From IMG/VR virus record IMGVR_UViG_3300025671_000188, positions 1 through 37,570 of that record: a stretch of 37,570 nucleotides of DNA; one strand, given 5' to 3'. A program made the position numbers and the translations under genes. Source of the stretch: a virus. Of this stretch, positions 17,134 through 26,466 are shown one piece after another (the first letter of the stretch is position 1; each line of letters begins with the position of its first letter). Under the pieces are notes generated by a model, which saw only the letters and a program-made list of their open reading frames with translations, ran no database searches and was not told the DNA's origin.

Positions 17134-17889
17134 ATGTCAGTTAATGAAAATCAAAAAAATAAATTAGAACAAAACACTACTAGAACTCCTGATCCAAAGG
17201 AGGTAGAGGACAATAGTCAACTTTCTGATGATTATATTGATGAAATTGATGTTCAACTTAAAGGTTTTAAACCTGTAAAAATTGATGAAACTTGTCCAAG
17301 TGATACTCAGAACTGGGGTGATTCTTCTACAATTTACTCTTACATTTTTAAGGGTCAATTAAGTCAAGAAGATCATGCAAAATCTGGAAACCCTTGTGAT
17401 CCATGGATTCATACGACTGCAAAGATTGATAGTTTGAGAATTCTTACCGACATTCAAGGACCTGATGGAACTGGTGCATTTGGTGTAAACTCTACTAATG
17501 TTACTTTCAGTGATGATATTACAGTTACTGGGGTTATATATGCAGATGTAACTGGAAATGTAACCGGTGATTTGACTGGGGATGTAACTGGAACTATATC
17601 TGGAAATGCTGGAACTGCAACCGCACTAGAAACTGCTAGATCAATTGGTGGAGTTTCTTTTGATGGAACTACTGATATCAATTTACCAGGTGTTAATGCA
17701 TCTGGAAATCAAGATACTTCTGGTTCTGCAGGAGGATTGACTGCTAGTGCGGATATTTCAACAGACACAACAGATGATCCAACTAATAATAAAGAGATTG
17801 TCTTCAATTATGTAAATGACACTACACTCAAAATTAAGATGAGGGGTGCTGATGGAACTGTAAGATCTGTTGACCTGACTCTGGCTTGA
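17134..17889 (+). CDS. Short tail-fibre-like protein
   Basis: The N-terminal 100 residues are acidic and unlike known families. From about residue 130 the protein has the repeat ADVTGNVTGDLTGDVTGTIS followed by GNAGTATALETARSIGG and VSFDGTTDINLPGVN. This is a motif series common in shafts of phage tail fibres. The C-terminus is beta-rich (NNKEIVFNYVNDTTLKIKMRG). A good ribosome binding site (GAGGAAA, 17124-17130) precedes the ATG. It closes the late hub block; the -35 box of the following early promoter covers its stop codon. Confidence 0.65.
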   Translation: MSVNENQKNKLEQNTTRTPDPKEVEDNSQLSDDYIDEIDVQLKGFKPVKIDETCPSDTQNWGDSSTIYSYIFKGQLSQEDHAKSGNPCDPWIHTTAKIDSLRILTDIQGPDGTGAFGVNSTNVTFSDDITVTGVIYADVTGNVTGDLTGDVTGTISGNAGTATALETARSIGGVSFDGTTDINLPGVNASGNQDTSGSAGGLTASADISTDTTDDPTNNKEIVFNYVNDTTLKIKMRGADGTVRSVDLTLA

Positions 17890-17914
17890 CAAGGGTCCTG
17901 GTCTCCTCTATACT
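17886..17914 (+). promoter_or_regulatory. Early sigma-70 promoter TTGACA-17-TATACT
   Basis: TTGACA at 17886-17891 and TATACT at 17909-17914 are separated by exactly 17 bases, a near-consensus host-type promoter. It would drive the small genes at 17938-18582 and the tRNA. It overlaps the stop codon of the fibre-like gene upstream. Confidence 0.75.
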
Positions 17915-17937
17915 AAAAAAGTCGTCAAATTCATTCA

Positions 17938-18153
17938 ATGTCATTTCAAGAAAGTCAAGAAGACGAGTATCTGACTCGTGTTGTAATCGATACCTGTTCT
18001 AGAAAATTTTATCTCTATTCGAATGAAGGTGACGACCGAGTTGTAGATTGTGATAACGTTGATGAGTTCATGAATGTTCTAGAACTCGTTCGAAGAGTTG
18101 TTGATGAGGATATTATCGCTTACAGTGGACCACTAGTATCAAATCAAAAATGA
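17938..18153 (+). CDS. Small acidic hypothetical protein
   Basis: I do not recognise this 71-residue protein. It is acidic, with segments LTRVVIDTCSRKFYLYSNEG and DEFMNVLELVRRVVDEDIIAY that suggest a small alpha/beta fold. It is the first gene after the early promoter at 17886, with a start about 17 bases after the expected transcript start and no clear Shine-Dalgarno sequence. Its stop overlaps the next ATG (ATGA). Confidence 0.65.
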   Translation: MSFQESQEDEYLTRVVIDTCSRKFYLYSNEGDDRVVDCDNVDEFMNVLELVRRVVDEDIIAYSGPLVSNQK

Positions 18154-18305
18154 GAAAAGAAACTCGTCAGTCAATGGAAATGTTATTTTCATCTAAATGG
18201 AATATTCCTAAAGCAGCTAAAAACTGTGGATTGACAAATAAAGAGATGAAGATTACATTCAATGAATACTGTCGTCTCAATCAACCAACGTATGAAACTG
18301 AATAA
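18150..18305 (+). CDS. 51-residue basic protein, possibly helix-turn-helix
   Basis: The frame runs MRKETRQSMEMLFSSKWNIP to CRLNQPTYETE and starts with an ATGA overlap on the preceding stop, typical of real genes in this region. The centre WNIPKAAKNCGLTNKEMKITF could form two helices with a turn at NCGLT, resembling a DNA-binding helix-turn-helix. I see no proof of DNA binding. Confidence 0.6.
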   Translation: MRKETRQSMEMLFSSKWNIPKAAKNCGLTNKEMKITFNEYCRLNQPTYETE

Positions 18306-18582
18306 TCTAAAAATCTATTGTCAAAATCAAGAGGATCAATCTGAAGTTTTTGATTTTATTTTTTACGAATATCAAAATGATGTTTCCATTGTAACTTGGG
18401 AGCCAGATGGTGATGATGAAAATCCTGGATCATGGGGAATGTTTGTTGATGATTTTCCTTTAGAACTATGGGATAAATTAGTAAATTATCTTGACAGTGA
18501 TGATTCTTGGACTATTGATGAATCGGTAGAGATGGTTTTGGAATGTGAAGAACCCAAGATTTATAAAGAATATGGGTTCTGA
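18292..18582 (+). CDS. Small acidic hypothetical protein
   Basis: This gives 96 residues from the ATG at 18292. An upstream in-frame ATG at 18262 is possible but would overlap the preceding small gene by 44 bases rather than 14. The protein is acidic and rich in Asp, Glu and Trp (VTWEPDGDDENPGSWGMFVDDFP). It could be a small folded inhibitor or DNA mimic, but I recognise no family. It ends two bases before the tRNA, so gene and tRNA probably share one early transcript. Confidence 0.6.
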   Translation: MKLNNLKIYCQNQEDQSEVFDFIFYEYQNDVSIVTWEPDGDDENPGSWGMFVDDFPLELWDKLVNYLDSDDSWTIDESVEMVLECEEPKIYKEYGF

Positions 18583-18584
18583 AT

Positions 18585-18669
18585 GGGAGTGTGGTGGAAT
18601 CGGTAGACACACCAGACTTAAAATCTGTTGACCATTACGGTCGTGGGGGTTCAAGTCCCCCCACTCCTA
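18585..18669 (+). tRNA. tRNA-Leu (anticodon UAA)
   Basis: The acceptor stem pairs GGGAGTG (18585-18591) with CACTCCT (18662-18668), followed by discriminator A. The anticodon loop is CTTAAAA with TAA as anticodon. A long variable arm, as expected for leucine, and the T arm GGGGGTTCAAGTCCCCC are visible. CCA is not encoded. The tRNA reads UUA, a codon frequent in this AT-rich phage and rarer in GC-richer Synechococcus hosts, so it may help late translation. Confidence 0.93.
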
Positions 18670-18693
18670 CTTACTTAATCTTAAGAGGTAAAA

Positions 18694-18864
18694 ATGAAGA
18701 TCAATCTTTGGTACAGCAAACACTCAAAAGAATGGAGATGGACACTTACATCTGAAGAGGATGTGCATCTCCAAGAAAGTGGTGGTCGTTGTCATTTAGA
18801 AGATGCTATGTCTGATGTAGCAAAAACAGTTAAATATGTACTTGACAACCAACTACCAGAATGA
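18694..18864 (+). CDS. 56-residue hypothetical protein
   Basis: The frame begins MKINLWYSKHSKEWRWTLTS and ends KYVLDNQLPE. It has a good Shine-Dalgarno sequence (AAGAGGT, 18684-18689) five bases before the ATG. It is rich in Trp, His and Glu, with a probable C-terminal helix. No function can be named. It follows the tRNA, and a second sigma-70 promoter is embedded in its last codons. Confidence 0.65.
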   Translation: MKINLWYSKHSKEWRWTLTSEEDVHLQESGGRCHLEDAMSDVAKTVKYVLDNQLPE

Positions 18865-18870
18865 TAAAAT
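18842..18870 (+). promoter_or_regulatory. Sigma-70 promoter TTGACA-17-TAAAAT
   Basis: TTGACA at 18842-18847 and TAAAAT at 18865-18870 are spaced by 17 bases. The predicted transcript would start near 18877 and meet an intrinsic terminator at 18915-18941, with no gene in between. Confidence 0.6.
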
Positions 18871-18876
18871 ATAAGT

Positions 18877-18941
18877 TCCTTCCGTGTGAAATAGTGCCAC
18901 ATTGTGGACATCTTAACCTCCTCTCTTGAGGAGGTTTTTTT
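18877..18941 (+). ncRNA. Candidate small non-coding RNA (about 65 nt)
   Basis: A strong promoter (18842-18870) is followed after about 45 bases by an intrinsic terminator (18915-18941). No open frame with a start lies in the interval. The 5' part contains a short CCAC-ATT-GTGG stem (18897-18907). This is the layout of a free-standing small RNA. It could instead be only a leader that allows read-through into the giant fibre gene. Confidence 0.4.
18915..18941 (+). terminator. Intrinsic terminator
   Basis: A perfect 9-bp stem, AACCTCCTC (18915-18923) with GAGGAGGTT (18928-18936), has a TCTT loop and is followed by a run of T. It closes the early island before the late fibre genes. Confidence 0.9.
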
Positions 18942-18944
18942 GTG

Positions 18945-18952
18945 GATAAATA
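18945..18952 (+). promoter_or_regulatory. Late promoter (GATAAATA) for the giant fibre genes
   Basis: GATAAATA lies just after the terminator and 29 bases before the start of the 1949-residue fibre gene, the same distance as at gene 48. Confidence 0.65.
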
Positions 18953-18981
18953 ATCCATAATAGATTTATAGTGCGAGTAAA

Positions 18982-21900
18982 ATGCCTCTCAGTCGCTTAG
19001 ATAATTTCCTGAAAAACGTTCGTGGTAACATTCTCTACGTTGACCCAAACAGTTTAGATTCTACTGATGTTGTTGAAAATCAAGGCAACTCAATGGCACG
19101 TCCATTTAAGACGTTGCAAAGAGCACTCATTGAAGCTTCGAGATTTTCATATCAAAAAGGATTAGATAATGATAGATTTGAGAAAACTACTATCATGTTA
19201 TCTCCAGGTAATCATTATATTGATAATAGACCTGGTTTAATTCCTGATGGATCTAATAATTTTAGAACCAGGGCAGGGACAACAACTGATGACTTAGCTC
19301 CATTTACATCATCTTCTGTATTTGATATTTTTGACAGTAACAATATTCTCTATAAGTTAAACAGTATCTACGGTGGTATAGTTGTACCAAGAGGTGTTTC
19401 GATTGTTGGACAGGACTTAAGAAAGTGTAAGATTCGTCCTTTATATGTTCCAAGTCCAACTAATGATGATATCGAAAGATCTGCTATTTTTAGAGTAACT
19501 GGTGCAACTTATTTTAATTCTTTTTCAATATTTGATGCTGATCCAACCAAGAATGTTTACACTGATTATACTACATCACAATTAGCTCCTAATTTTTCAC
19601 ACCATAAATTAACAGCATTTGAATACGCTGATGGTGCAAATGATGTATCTATCGATGACGCTTTTATCACAGATTACAAAACTGATAGAAGTGATTTAAC
19701 GATGTATTATGAGAAGGTTGGTCTTGTTTATGGACCAGGTTCTGGTAGAGAAATTGAACCTGATTATCCATCTTCTGGTGTTGATATTCAAACAAAAACT
19801 GATGAGTTTCGTATTGTTGGACCAACAGGTGGTTCAATCGGAATTACCAGTATCAAAGCTGGTGATGGTTCTACATCAACTGAAACAATTACGGTTAATC
19901 TTGAAGAAGGTCTAAATGGTCTTAATGTTGACACTAGAGTCATCATTGATGGTGTTACAAGTTCTGGATATAATGGTTCTTTCCTCGTTACAGAAGTTCT
20001 GACGGTTGATGACGATGGTGATCCGACTTCATTTACATATGATGCACCAAATCCACCAACAAACGCATTACCTTCACCATCTGGTTCTACAGTATCACTT
20101 TCCACTAATACCGTATCTTCTGCTTCTCCATATATCTTCAATATCTCAATGAGATCTGTTCTTGGTCTCTGTGGAATGCATGCAGATGGTTCAAAGGTGA
20201 CCGGATTTAAGTCCATGTCTGTTGCTCAATTTACTGGGGTAAGTCTTCAGACAGACAATAATGCTTTTGTAAAATATAATTCTACTTCCGGCTCTTATGA
20301 TGATAGTACAACAGTAGATAATTTACAGAATGATTCTGGTGCAAGATATAAGCCATCTTATTCCAATTACCATATCAAAGCATCAAATAAAGCTTTTATT
20401 CAGTTAGTTTCTATATTTGCTATTGGTTTTTCCGAACAATTTGTTGTTGAATCTGGTGGTGACTTTTCGGTAACAAACTCCAACTCAAACTTTGGACAAA
20501 GTGCACTTCGAGGTGAAGGATTTAGAGATGAGGCTTTCACTCAAGATGATGTTGGATATATTACAAATATTATTCCACCACAACAAAACATTGCCGAAGA
20601 TACAACTTTAGAATATAATTCAATTGATGTATCAAAAACTGTAAGTGTTGGTGATACTACCAGATTATATCTTTACAATGAAACTAACTTAGATGCACCA
20701 CCATCATCAGTAATTCAGGGATATAGAATCGGTGCAAAAGTTGATGATAAAATTAATCTTCTTATTCCAAGTGGTGGTTCTCTGAATAATTATTATGCAA
20801 AAATCATAATGCCAGATACTCAATCTGGTATTAGTTCTGTAACTTCTGTCAAAGTTTCTACTGTTGGTAGAAATGTATCGACAGGTAATAGTATTAGTGG
20901 AAATACTTTAACATTTACTGAAGATCATAATTTCTTGAATGGTGAAACTGTTAGAATTTTTAGTGACAATACAAGAATTCCTGATGGATTAGAAAATAAT
21001 AGAGTATATTTTGCAATTACTGATGGAGTTAATTCTGATCAGATAAAATTTGCTCAAACATTTACAGACGCTGTTAATGGAAATCAAATTAATATCAATA
21101 ATTTTGGTGGAATTTTAACTGTCGAAAGTAGAGTGAGTGATAAGAAAAGTGGAGATCTTGGTCATCCTCTTCAATATGACACTACAAATAATCAATGGTA
21201 TTTAAATGTATCAGATTCACCTACAGACAATACTCTGTTCTCTATCATTGATAGTCTTGGAGTAAGTGGGTTAGGTGAGGCTACATCAAGAACTTACATT
21301 GAAAGAACACCTGACAAAAGAGGTTCTGAAGATAGAATTTATAAGTATCGTTATGTTATCCCATCTCAGTCTGGAATTACTTCGGCTAGACCACCTCAAG
21401 ATGGATTTATCTTAGAGAAGTCGAATGATGTGACTGGTGCTACTGACACCGAAGTTGAACTTCAGTTCAACCCCAATGTTGTTACTATGAATAATTTGTC
21501 TGAAATGAGAAACTTTAGTTTCTTATCTGGGGCTGAAGCTTCTTCTGGAAGTATAGAGTTCCAAACTGAACTCCCACACAAACTTTCTATTGGAAACAAA
21601 GTTACAATTAATAATGTAACAAGTACAAACTTTACTGTAGGAACTGCTGGTTCTGGTTTCAATGGTGAATATACTGTCACTGGTATCAGTAGTGCAAAGT
21701 CATTTACAGTTTCTACAGATAAAACTGGAATAGGATCATTTACCAATAACACTTCACAAAGAACTACATCTCTTCCAACATTTAAGATATCAAATCTTCA
21801 AGATAATTTTTATATTTACAGATCTCAACAGGTTAGTGAGTATATCAAAGGAGAGCAAGATGGTGTCTATTATCTAACGTTGTTGAATTCTTCCAACAAA

Positions 21901-24831
21901 CCATCAGTATCACCATTTAACGACGACTTTTATAATTTCAGTCAACCAGTCTCAAATCTTTATCCACAATATGATAGAGATAATCCAAATTCTGATCCTG
22001 AACCTTCTATCTCATATTCACTTCCAGATAGACTCGGAGAAGTAGTTATTAATGATCCCAAAGATAGTATTACTAATGAAACTGTTCAAAAATATTATTT
22101 TGACACTAAAGTTGGTACTGCAATCACCGATTTTGTAGTTAATACAACTGGAACTGGTGGAACGATATTTACTTCCATTGATCATGGAATGAATCGTATT
22201 ACTAAAGTTAGTATCGCTTCTAGTGGAAGTAATTATGGTAATGGAACTGGTTTATCAGAAAACTTATATAACGCAAAACTCACAGGTTCTTCTACAGGTG
22301 TAAATGCTACCGCAAGAGTTACAGTTGATTCTTCTGGTGGACTTACAGATGTTGAAATTATGGACGGTGGTACATCTTATGTTGTTGGTGACACTCTTTC
22401 GGTTGTAGGTGTTGCAACTACAACAGGTTTTACTGCAGGAACTGTTACTGTTGATAATATCTATAATAATGTTGGTGATGCACTAGTAGTTCAAGGTATC
22501 ACATCTACTTCATATTCACAATACAACCAGGTTTACAAAATTACTGGTATTAGTACAAGTAGAGAAATACAAGTCAATACATCCAGTACAATAACAACAG
22601 GAATATCTGGTTTTGGAATTGGAAATACTGTTACGAGTGAATCACTATCTTATTTGGTTGGCCCCACTTTAGATATTATTGATCTTACATATGATAGTAG
22701 TACTGGAATTTCTACCGTAAGAACATCCCAAAGACATGGACTTAGGTCTAATAATAAAATTAAGATTTCTGGAAGAAGTAGTGAAATCTTAAATGATGAA
22801 TTCTTAGTTTTAAGTGTTGACAATGATTTCCCACTGACCAGATTCCAAATTAATGTTGGTGTCACAACAACCACTGTTACAACTGGAACTGGTGGAACTG
22901 TTTTCCCTCTTGGACTTTCGGCTCAGGGTGGTTCTCTTGGACTGTATGATGAAAACTTTGGTGGTAGAGTTGTCAATACTTACGCTGGAATTACAACAGC
23001 ACTTTCTGTTCAGGTTACTTCTACAACATCTGATCAAATTTCTATTGAAAATTTAGATGATTTTGACTTTAAGATTGGTGATTATTTGAGAATTGATGAC
23101 GAGATTATGAGAATCAAGTCAACTGTTACAACTAATCCTGTAAGTGTTTTTAGAGGTATTTTTGGAACTATTCCATCAACACATGATAGATTTAGTACGG
23201 TCAGAAAAATCAATATTGAACCAATTGAATTCCGTAGACCATCAATCATTCGTGCTTCTGGACATACATTTGAATATCTCGGTTTTGGCCCTGGTAACTA
23301 TTCCACAGCATTACCACAGAAACAGGATAGAGAATTAACATTAAAAGAAGAACTGAACGCACAAGCACTTCAAACTAATGGAGGTATTACTAACTTCACT
23401 GGAATGAATGATGATGGTGACTTCTTTATTGGTAATAAGAAGACATCTTCTGTTACAGGTACTGAAGAAGTTTATGACACTCCGGTTCAAACTGTTACTG
23501 GTGAAGATGTAAGTTCTATCGGTGTTCAAGAAGGTTCTTCCTTTAATGTTGGTAATTTCTCATCACTTGCTGTTTCCAATAGTATTAAAATTGAAGGTGG
23601 AAGAAATAAGACACTTCTTTCTGAATTTGATGGACCAGTTGTGTTCACTGAGAAAGTTACTTCTACTTCAGAAAAAGGTATTGAAGCCAACTCTATTTTC
23701 TTACAAGGTGATACGACAGTTTCAAGAAATGTTACCGTAGGTATTTCAACACCTACAAGTTCAGGTAATCCTGGAGATGTTGTTTTTAACGCTAACCCAA
23801 CAAGAGGAAATGAAGTTGGTTGGGTTTATACTCTAGAAAATGACTGGTATCCATTTGGTAATATCAATGTCAATACTGAAATAAATTCAGTAACCTTTGA
23901 CAGTGTTGGAATTGCTACAACATCATCCGGTGATTGTACTCTTAAAGTTGGTTCTGGAACTTCATTGTTCTGTGTCGATTCTACTGGTGTTGGTATTGGA
24001 ACTACCGCTAATGGTTATAAGTTACATGTAGATGGAACTATAAAAGGTTCATTTGTTGGTGATGGTTCCGGAATTCTCAATCTTCCAACAGATTCCCTTT
24101 GGACTTTAGATTCTGGTAACATTTATCCAAATGAAAATCGTGAGGTTGGTATTGGAACAACAGTACCAACAGGACTTTATTCTCTTGAACTTGGAACAAC
24201 TGGAACTGGTAAAACAGATCTTTATGTAAGGAACAAATCTAGATTTATTGGTGAGGTTAATTTTGAAGATAAAGTTACCATTGATGGAAAACTAACTTCT
24301 AGTAGTTTTGATCTTGATGATACAAGTGGAGATATTAGAACTGGAATTATTACAACAACAACTCTCAAAGTTGGAACTTCTGATCTTTTAGCAGGATCAT
24401 CTGGTGTTGGAATTGGAACAGGCACTGTAAGATCCGCAAAACTTGATATTGAAGGAGCTACAAGATTTAAAACATATTATGAAATCCCAAGAACAGTTTC
24501 TTCATCGAGTGGTGTTGTTACAGTTGATCTCTCATTAGCTCAAACATTCTTAGTTACAACAACTGAAAATATTACTCAGTTTAGATTAATCAATGTTCCA
24601 TCTTCATCATCAACAGCTTTTACTATTAAAATCACTCAGGGATCAACTGGTAGGACAGTTGATATAGATAACTTTAGAGATGCTTCATCATCTCCAATTT
24701 CACTTTATTGGCCAGGTGGAGTTGCACCAACTGTCACGATTACAGGTGGAGCAACTGACATTTATTCGTTTATGACGTTTGATGGTGGTAATTCTCTCTA
24801 CGGTGTTGTCGGAGGTCAGAACTTCTCATGA
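18982..24831 (+). CDS. Giant tail-fibre/spike virion protein (1949 residues)
   Basis: The N-terminus reads RGNILYVDPNSLDSTDVVENQGNSMARPFKTLQRALIEAS and then TIMLSPGNHYIDNRPG. This is the usual start of a right-handed parallel beta-helix (pectate-lyase-like fold), often found in phage fibres and tailspikes. The body consists of many Ser/Thr/Gly-rich beta units, including SSGSNYGNGTGLS and similar turns. Near the C-terminus are fibre motifs [27 protein letters not shown], then an end domain with ISLYWPGGVAPTVTITGGA and FMTFDGGNSLYGVVGGQNF. No enzyme active site is evident. A late promoter precedes it, and it overlaps the next gene by four bases (ATGA). It is probably a long fibre or baseplate-attached adhesin used for host contact. 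Confidence 0.75.
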   Translation: MPLSRLDNFLKNVRGNILYVDPNSLDSTDVVENQGNSMARPFKTLQRALIEASRFSYQKGLDNDRFEKTTIMLSPGNHYIDNRPGLIPDGSNNFRTRAGTTTDDLAPFTSSSVFDIFDSNNILYKLNSIYGGIVVPRGVSIVGQDLRKCKIRPLYVPSPTNDDIERSAIFRVTGATYFNSFSIFDADPTKNVYTDYTTSQLAPNFSHHKLTAFEYADGANDVSIDDAFITDYKTDRSDLTMYYEKVGLVYGPGSGREIEPDYPSSGVDIQTKTDEFRIVGPTGGSIGITSIKAGDGSTSTETITVNLEEGLNGLNVDTRVIIDGVTSSGYNGSFLVTEVLTVDDDGDPTSFTYDAPNPPTNALPSPSGSTVSLSTNTVSSASPYIFNISMRSVLGLCGMHADGSKVTGFKSMSVAQFTGVSLQTDNNAFVKYNSTSGSYDDSTTVDNLQNDSGARYKPSYSNYHIKASNKAFIQLVSIFAIGFSEQFVVESGGDFSVTNSNSNFGQSALRGEGFRDEAFTQDDVGYITNIIPPQQNIAEDTTLEYNSIDVSKTVSVGDTTRLYLYNETNLDAPPSSVIQGYRIGAKVDDKINLLIPSGGSLNNYYAKIIMPDTQSGISSVTSVKVSTVGRNVSTGNSISGNTLTFTEDHNFLNGETVRIFSDNTRIPDGLENNRVYFAITDGVNSDQIKFAQTFTDAVNGNQININNFGGILTVESRVSDKKSGDLGHPLQYDTTNNQWYLNVSDSPTDNTLFSIIDSLGVSGLGEATSRTYIERTPDKRGSEDRIYKYRYVIPSQSGITSARPPQDGFILEKSNDVTGATDTEVELQFNPNVVTMNNLSEMRNFSFLSGAEASSGSIEFQTELPHKLSIGNKVTINNVTSTNFTVGTAGSGFNGEYTVTGISSAKSFTVSTDKTGIGSFTNNTSQRTTSLPTFKISNLQDNFYIYRSQQVSEYIKGEQDGVYYLTLLNSSNKPSVSPFNDDFYNFSQPVSNLYPQYDRDNPNSDPEPSISYSLPDRLGEVVINDPKDSITNETVQKYYFDTKVGTAITDFVVNTTGTGGTIFTSIDHGMNRITKVSIASSGSNYGNGTGLSENLYNAKLTGSSTGVNATARVTVDSSGGLTDVEIMDGGTSYVVGDTLSVVGVATTTGFTAGTVTVDNIYNNVGDALVVQGITSTSYSQYNQVYKITGISTSREIQVNTSSTITTGISGFGIGNTVTSESLSYLVGPTLDIIDLTYDSSTGISTVRTSQRHGLRSNNKIKISGRSSEILNDEFLVLSVDNDFPLTRFQINVGVTTTTVTTGTGGTVFPLGLSAQGGSLGLYDENFGGRVVNTYAGITTALSVQVTSTTSDQISIENLDDFDFKIGDYLRIDDEIMRIKSTVTTNPVSVFRGIFGTIPSTHDRFSTVRKINIEPIEFRRPSIIRASGHTFEYLGFGPGNYSTALPQKQDRELTLKEELNAQALQTNGGITNFTGMNDDGDFFIGNKKTSSVTGTEEVYDTPVQTVTGEDVSSIGVQEGSSFNVGNFSSLAVSNSIKIEGGRNKTLLSEFDGPVVFTEKVTSTSEKGIEANSIFLQGDTTVSRNVTVGISTPTSSGNPGDVVFNANPTRGNEVGWVYTLENDWYPFGNINVNTEINSVTFDSVGIATTSSGDCTLKVGSGTSLFCVDSTGVGIGTTANGYKLHVDGTIKGSFVGDGSGILNLPTDSLWTLDSGNIYPNENREVGIGTTVPTGLYSLELGTTGTGKTDLYVRNKSRFIGEVNFEDKVTIDGKLTSSSFDLDDTSGDIRTGIITTTTLKVGTSDLLAGSSGVGIGTGTVRSAKLDIEGATRFKTYYEIPRTVSSSSGVVTVDLSLAQTFLVTTTENITQFRLINVPSSSSTAFTIKITQGSTGRTVDIDNFRDASSSPISLYWPGGVAPTVTITGGATDIYSFMTFDGGNSLYGVVGGQNFS

Positions 24832-26462
24832 GTCCTATTTCAATAAACGTTTTTAGAAAAATTAAAACTCAACTGGAGTTAGATCCACCGGAATTATCAT
24901 TTTCATCACAACCAACATCACAGTCAAATGATCCTGGTGAAAGTGTAACATTTACAGGAACTGCAATAGCTTCTGGTGACGGAACAATTTCATATCAATG
25001 GTATGAAAATGGAACTGCATTGAGTGATGGTGGAAGAATATCAGGTTCTTCCACCAATTCATTGACAATTACCGACTTACAAAGTCCTAGTGATAATGGT
25101 AGATCATTTGTTCTTAGAACAACTTATGTTCCTGGAGCAACTTCAGGTAATGCTACAAATAGTCCTCTAGATTCAAATGCAGTTTCACTAACTGTTTGGC
25201 CATCACTTTCCATCACAACACAACCAATAGATCAAACAACAGCTGTAGACACTACGGCTACATTTTCAGTGGTTGCTTCAATTTCTGACAGTTCTTATGG
25301 ATCCATCAATTATCTTTGGACAAGAGATGGAACTACAATTCAAAATAGTACGAGTAATAGTGTTACCATTACTCCAACAACAGCAGGAACATCTACCATC
25401 CAAGTAACTGCCTATGTTGATACTACTGGTGGTAGAAAACAAGTAGTATCTAATACTGCAACATTAACTAGTGTATCAAATAGAAATATATTATCTATTG
25501 AGGCTTTCAAGTCAAGTGGAACAGATATCTCAACATCTGAAGTTGATTTTGATCCAGAGGGAACTGAATTTACTCTCAATAAAGATACTTTTGGTAGTGA
25601 TTATAGTATCATTCAATTTTATGCAAAAGAGAAAGATCTCACTGTAGATTTAACCATGAGAGGTGCTGCTGGTAGTGGTGATTCAGTTTTTTATTTTGGG
25701 AGATTCCGAACACCAGGAGAAGGTGGTGTTTCTACAATTAGATTCACCATGCAAAAGGATGTAGAATATACACTTTTAGGAATATCACCATCTTCAGCAC
25801 TATTTCTTTACAGGGGATCAAACTTAATTGCAGTTGTTGGTCAAGGTGGTAATAAAGAGAATTCAGGAGATGGAAGTGGTGGAGATGGTGGTGGAGTGAA
25901 CATATCGGGGGGAAGGGGGACGAGTGTTTTTTCTTCCGGTGGGTTTGCTGATGGTGGTTCTTTAATCCCACCCGGAAATCTTTCACTAAATGGTATTTGG
26001 GGTTCCAACTCTAATTTCAATGAAGATAATCTCCAACCTGGTGACACCATTGCCAGTACCAGTAATGGTGGTCGAACAATCTCATGTACTAAAGGAACTT
26101 ATTGGTTAAATCAAGGAATATCACCTTGTTCAAACAATAGTTCATCAAAAATTAAATATAGAGATATCAATGGTAATGAAGTAAGTGGAAGTTCGTCATT
26201 AACAAGAGGATTTAAACCAGGATATACGATTACTAATACTGCTGGTAAAAAAATAGTTAAATCATCTAGTTGGAGTCTTACTACAAGAGGTTCTAATGGT
26301 GGAAACGGAGCTACAGGAGGAGACGGATCAGAATATGGATCTGGTGGTGGAGGAGGAAGTGGTTATACAAATGGTGAAGTCATCATTGTTGAAACACAAC
26401 AAGGTGGTAATTCCTCTACAACATCTTCAGTAACTTTCACAATATTAGAAGAAAATAAATAA
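24828..26462 (+). CDS. Ig-like domain and glycine-rich adhesin/fibre protein
   Basis: Residues about 17-120 and 123-215 are two Ig-like domains: SQPTSQSNDPGESVTFTGTA with ISYQWYENGTALSDGG, and TQPIDQTTAVDTTATFSV with INYLWTRDGTTI. They lack the disulfide cysteines, as many phage Ig folds do. A central beta domain follows, then glycine-rich segments (GGNKENSGDGSGGDGGG and GGNGATGGDGSEYGSGGGGG) like the glycine-rich motifs of phage adhesins such as gp38. Phage Ig-like domains are thought to bind surface sugars. The start overlaps the preceding fibre gene, so the two are translated together and may assemble together. A decoration or receptor-binding role is inferred. Confidence 0.7.
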   Translation: MSPISINVFRKIKTQLELDPPELSFSSQPTSQSNDPGESVTFTGTAIASGDGTISYQWYENGTALSDGGRISGSSTNSLTITDLQSPSDNGRSFVLRTTYVPGATSGNATNSPLDSNAVSLTVWPSLSITTQPIDQTTAVDTTATFSVVASISDSSYGSINYLWTRDGTTIQNSTSNSVTITPTTAGTSTIQVTAYVDTTGGRKQVVSNTATLTSVSNRNILSIEAFKSSGTDISTSEVDFDPEGTEFTLNKDTFGSDYSIIQFYAKEKDLTVDLTMRGAAGSGDSVFYFGRFRTPGEGGVSTIRFTMQKDVEYTLLGISPSSALFLYRGSNLIAVVGQGGNKENSGDGSGGDGGGVNISGGRGTSVFSSGGFADGGSLIPPGNLSLNGIWGSNSNFNEDNLQPGDTIASTSNGGRTISCTKGTYWLNQGISPCSNNSSSKIKYRDINGNEVSGSSSLTRGFKPGYTITNTAGKKIVKSSSWSLTTRGSNGGNGATGGDGSEYGSGGGGGSGYTNGEVIIVETQQGGNSSTTSSVTFTILEENK

Positions 26463-26466
26463 TAAC

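Noticed and set aside
18262-18291. Upstream start for the 18292 gene
   Set aside because: It would overlap the 51-residue gene by 44 bases. The later ATG leaves a 14-base overlap, which fits the local pattern better, though the longer form cannot be excluded.
18870-18915. Glutamine-type or other known cyanophage riboswitch motif
   Set aside because: I looked for the conserved core of such motifs and did not see it. Only a simple short stem is present.
23341-23740. Plus and minus frames inside the giant fibre gene
   Set aside because: They are alternative frames of a long Ser/Thr/Gly-rich gene, with no promoter or start signal and biased composition. The same holds for the frames at 19709, 19788, 21462, 22650-23056, 23144 and 24222.
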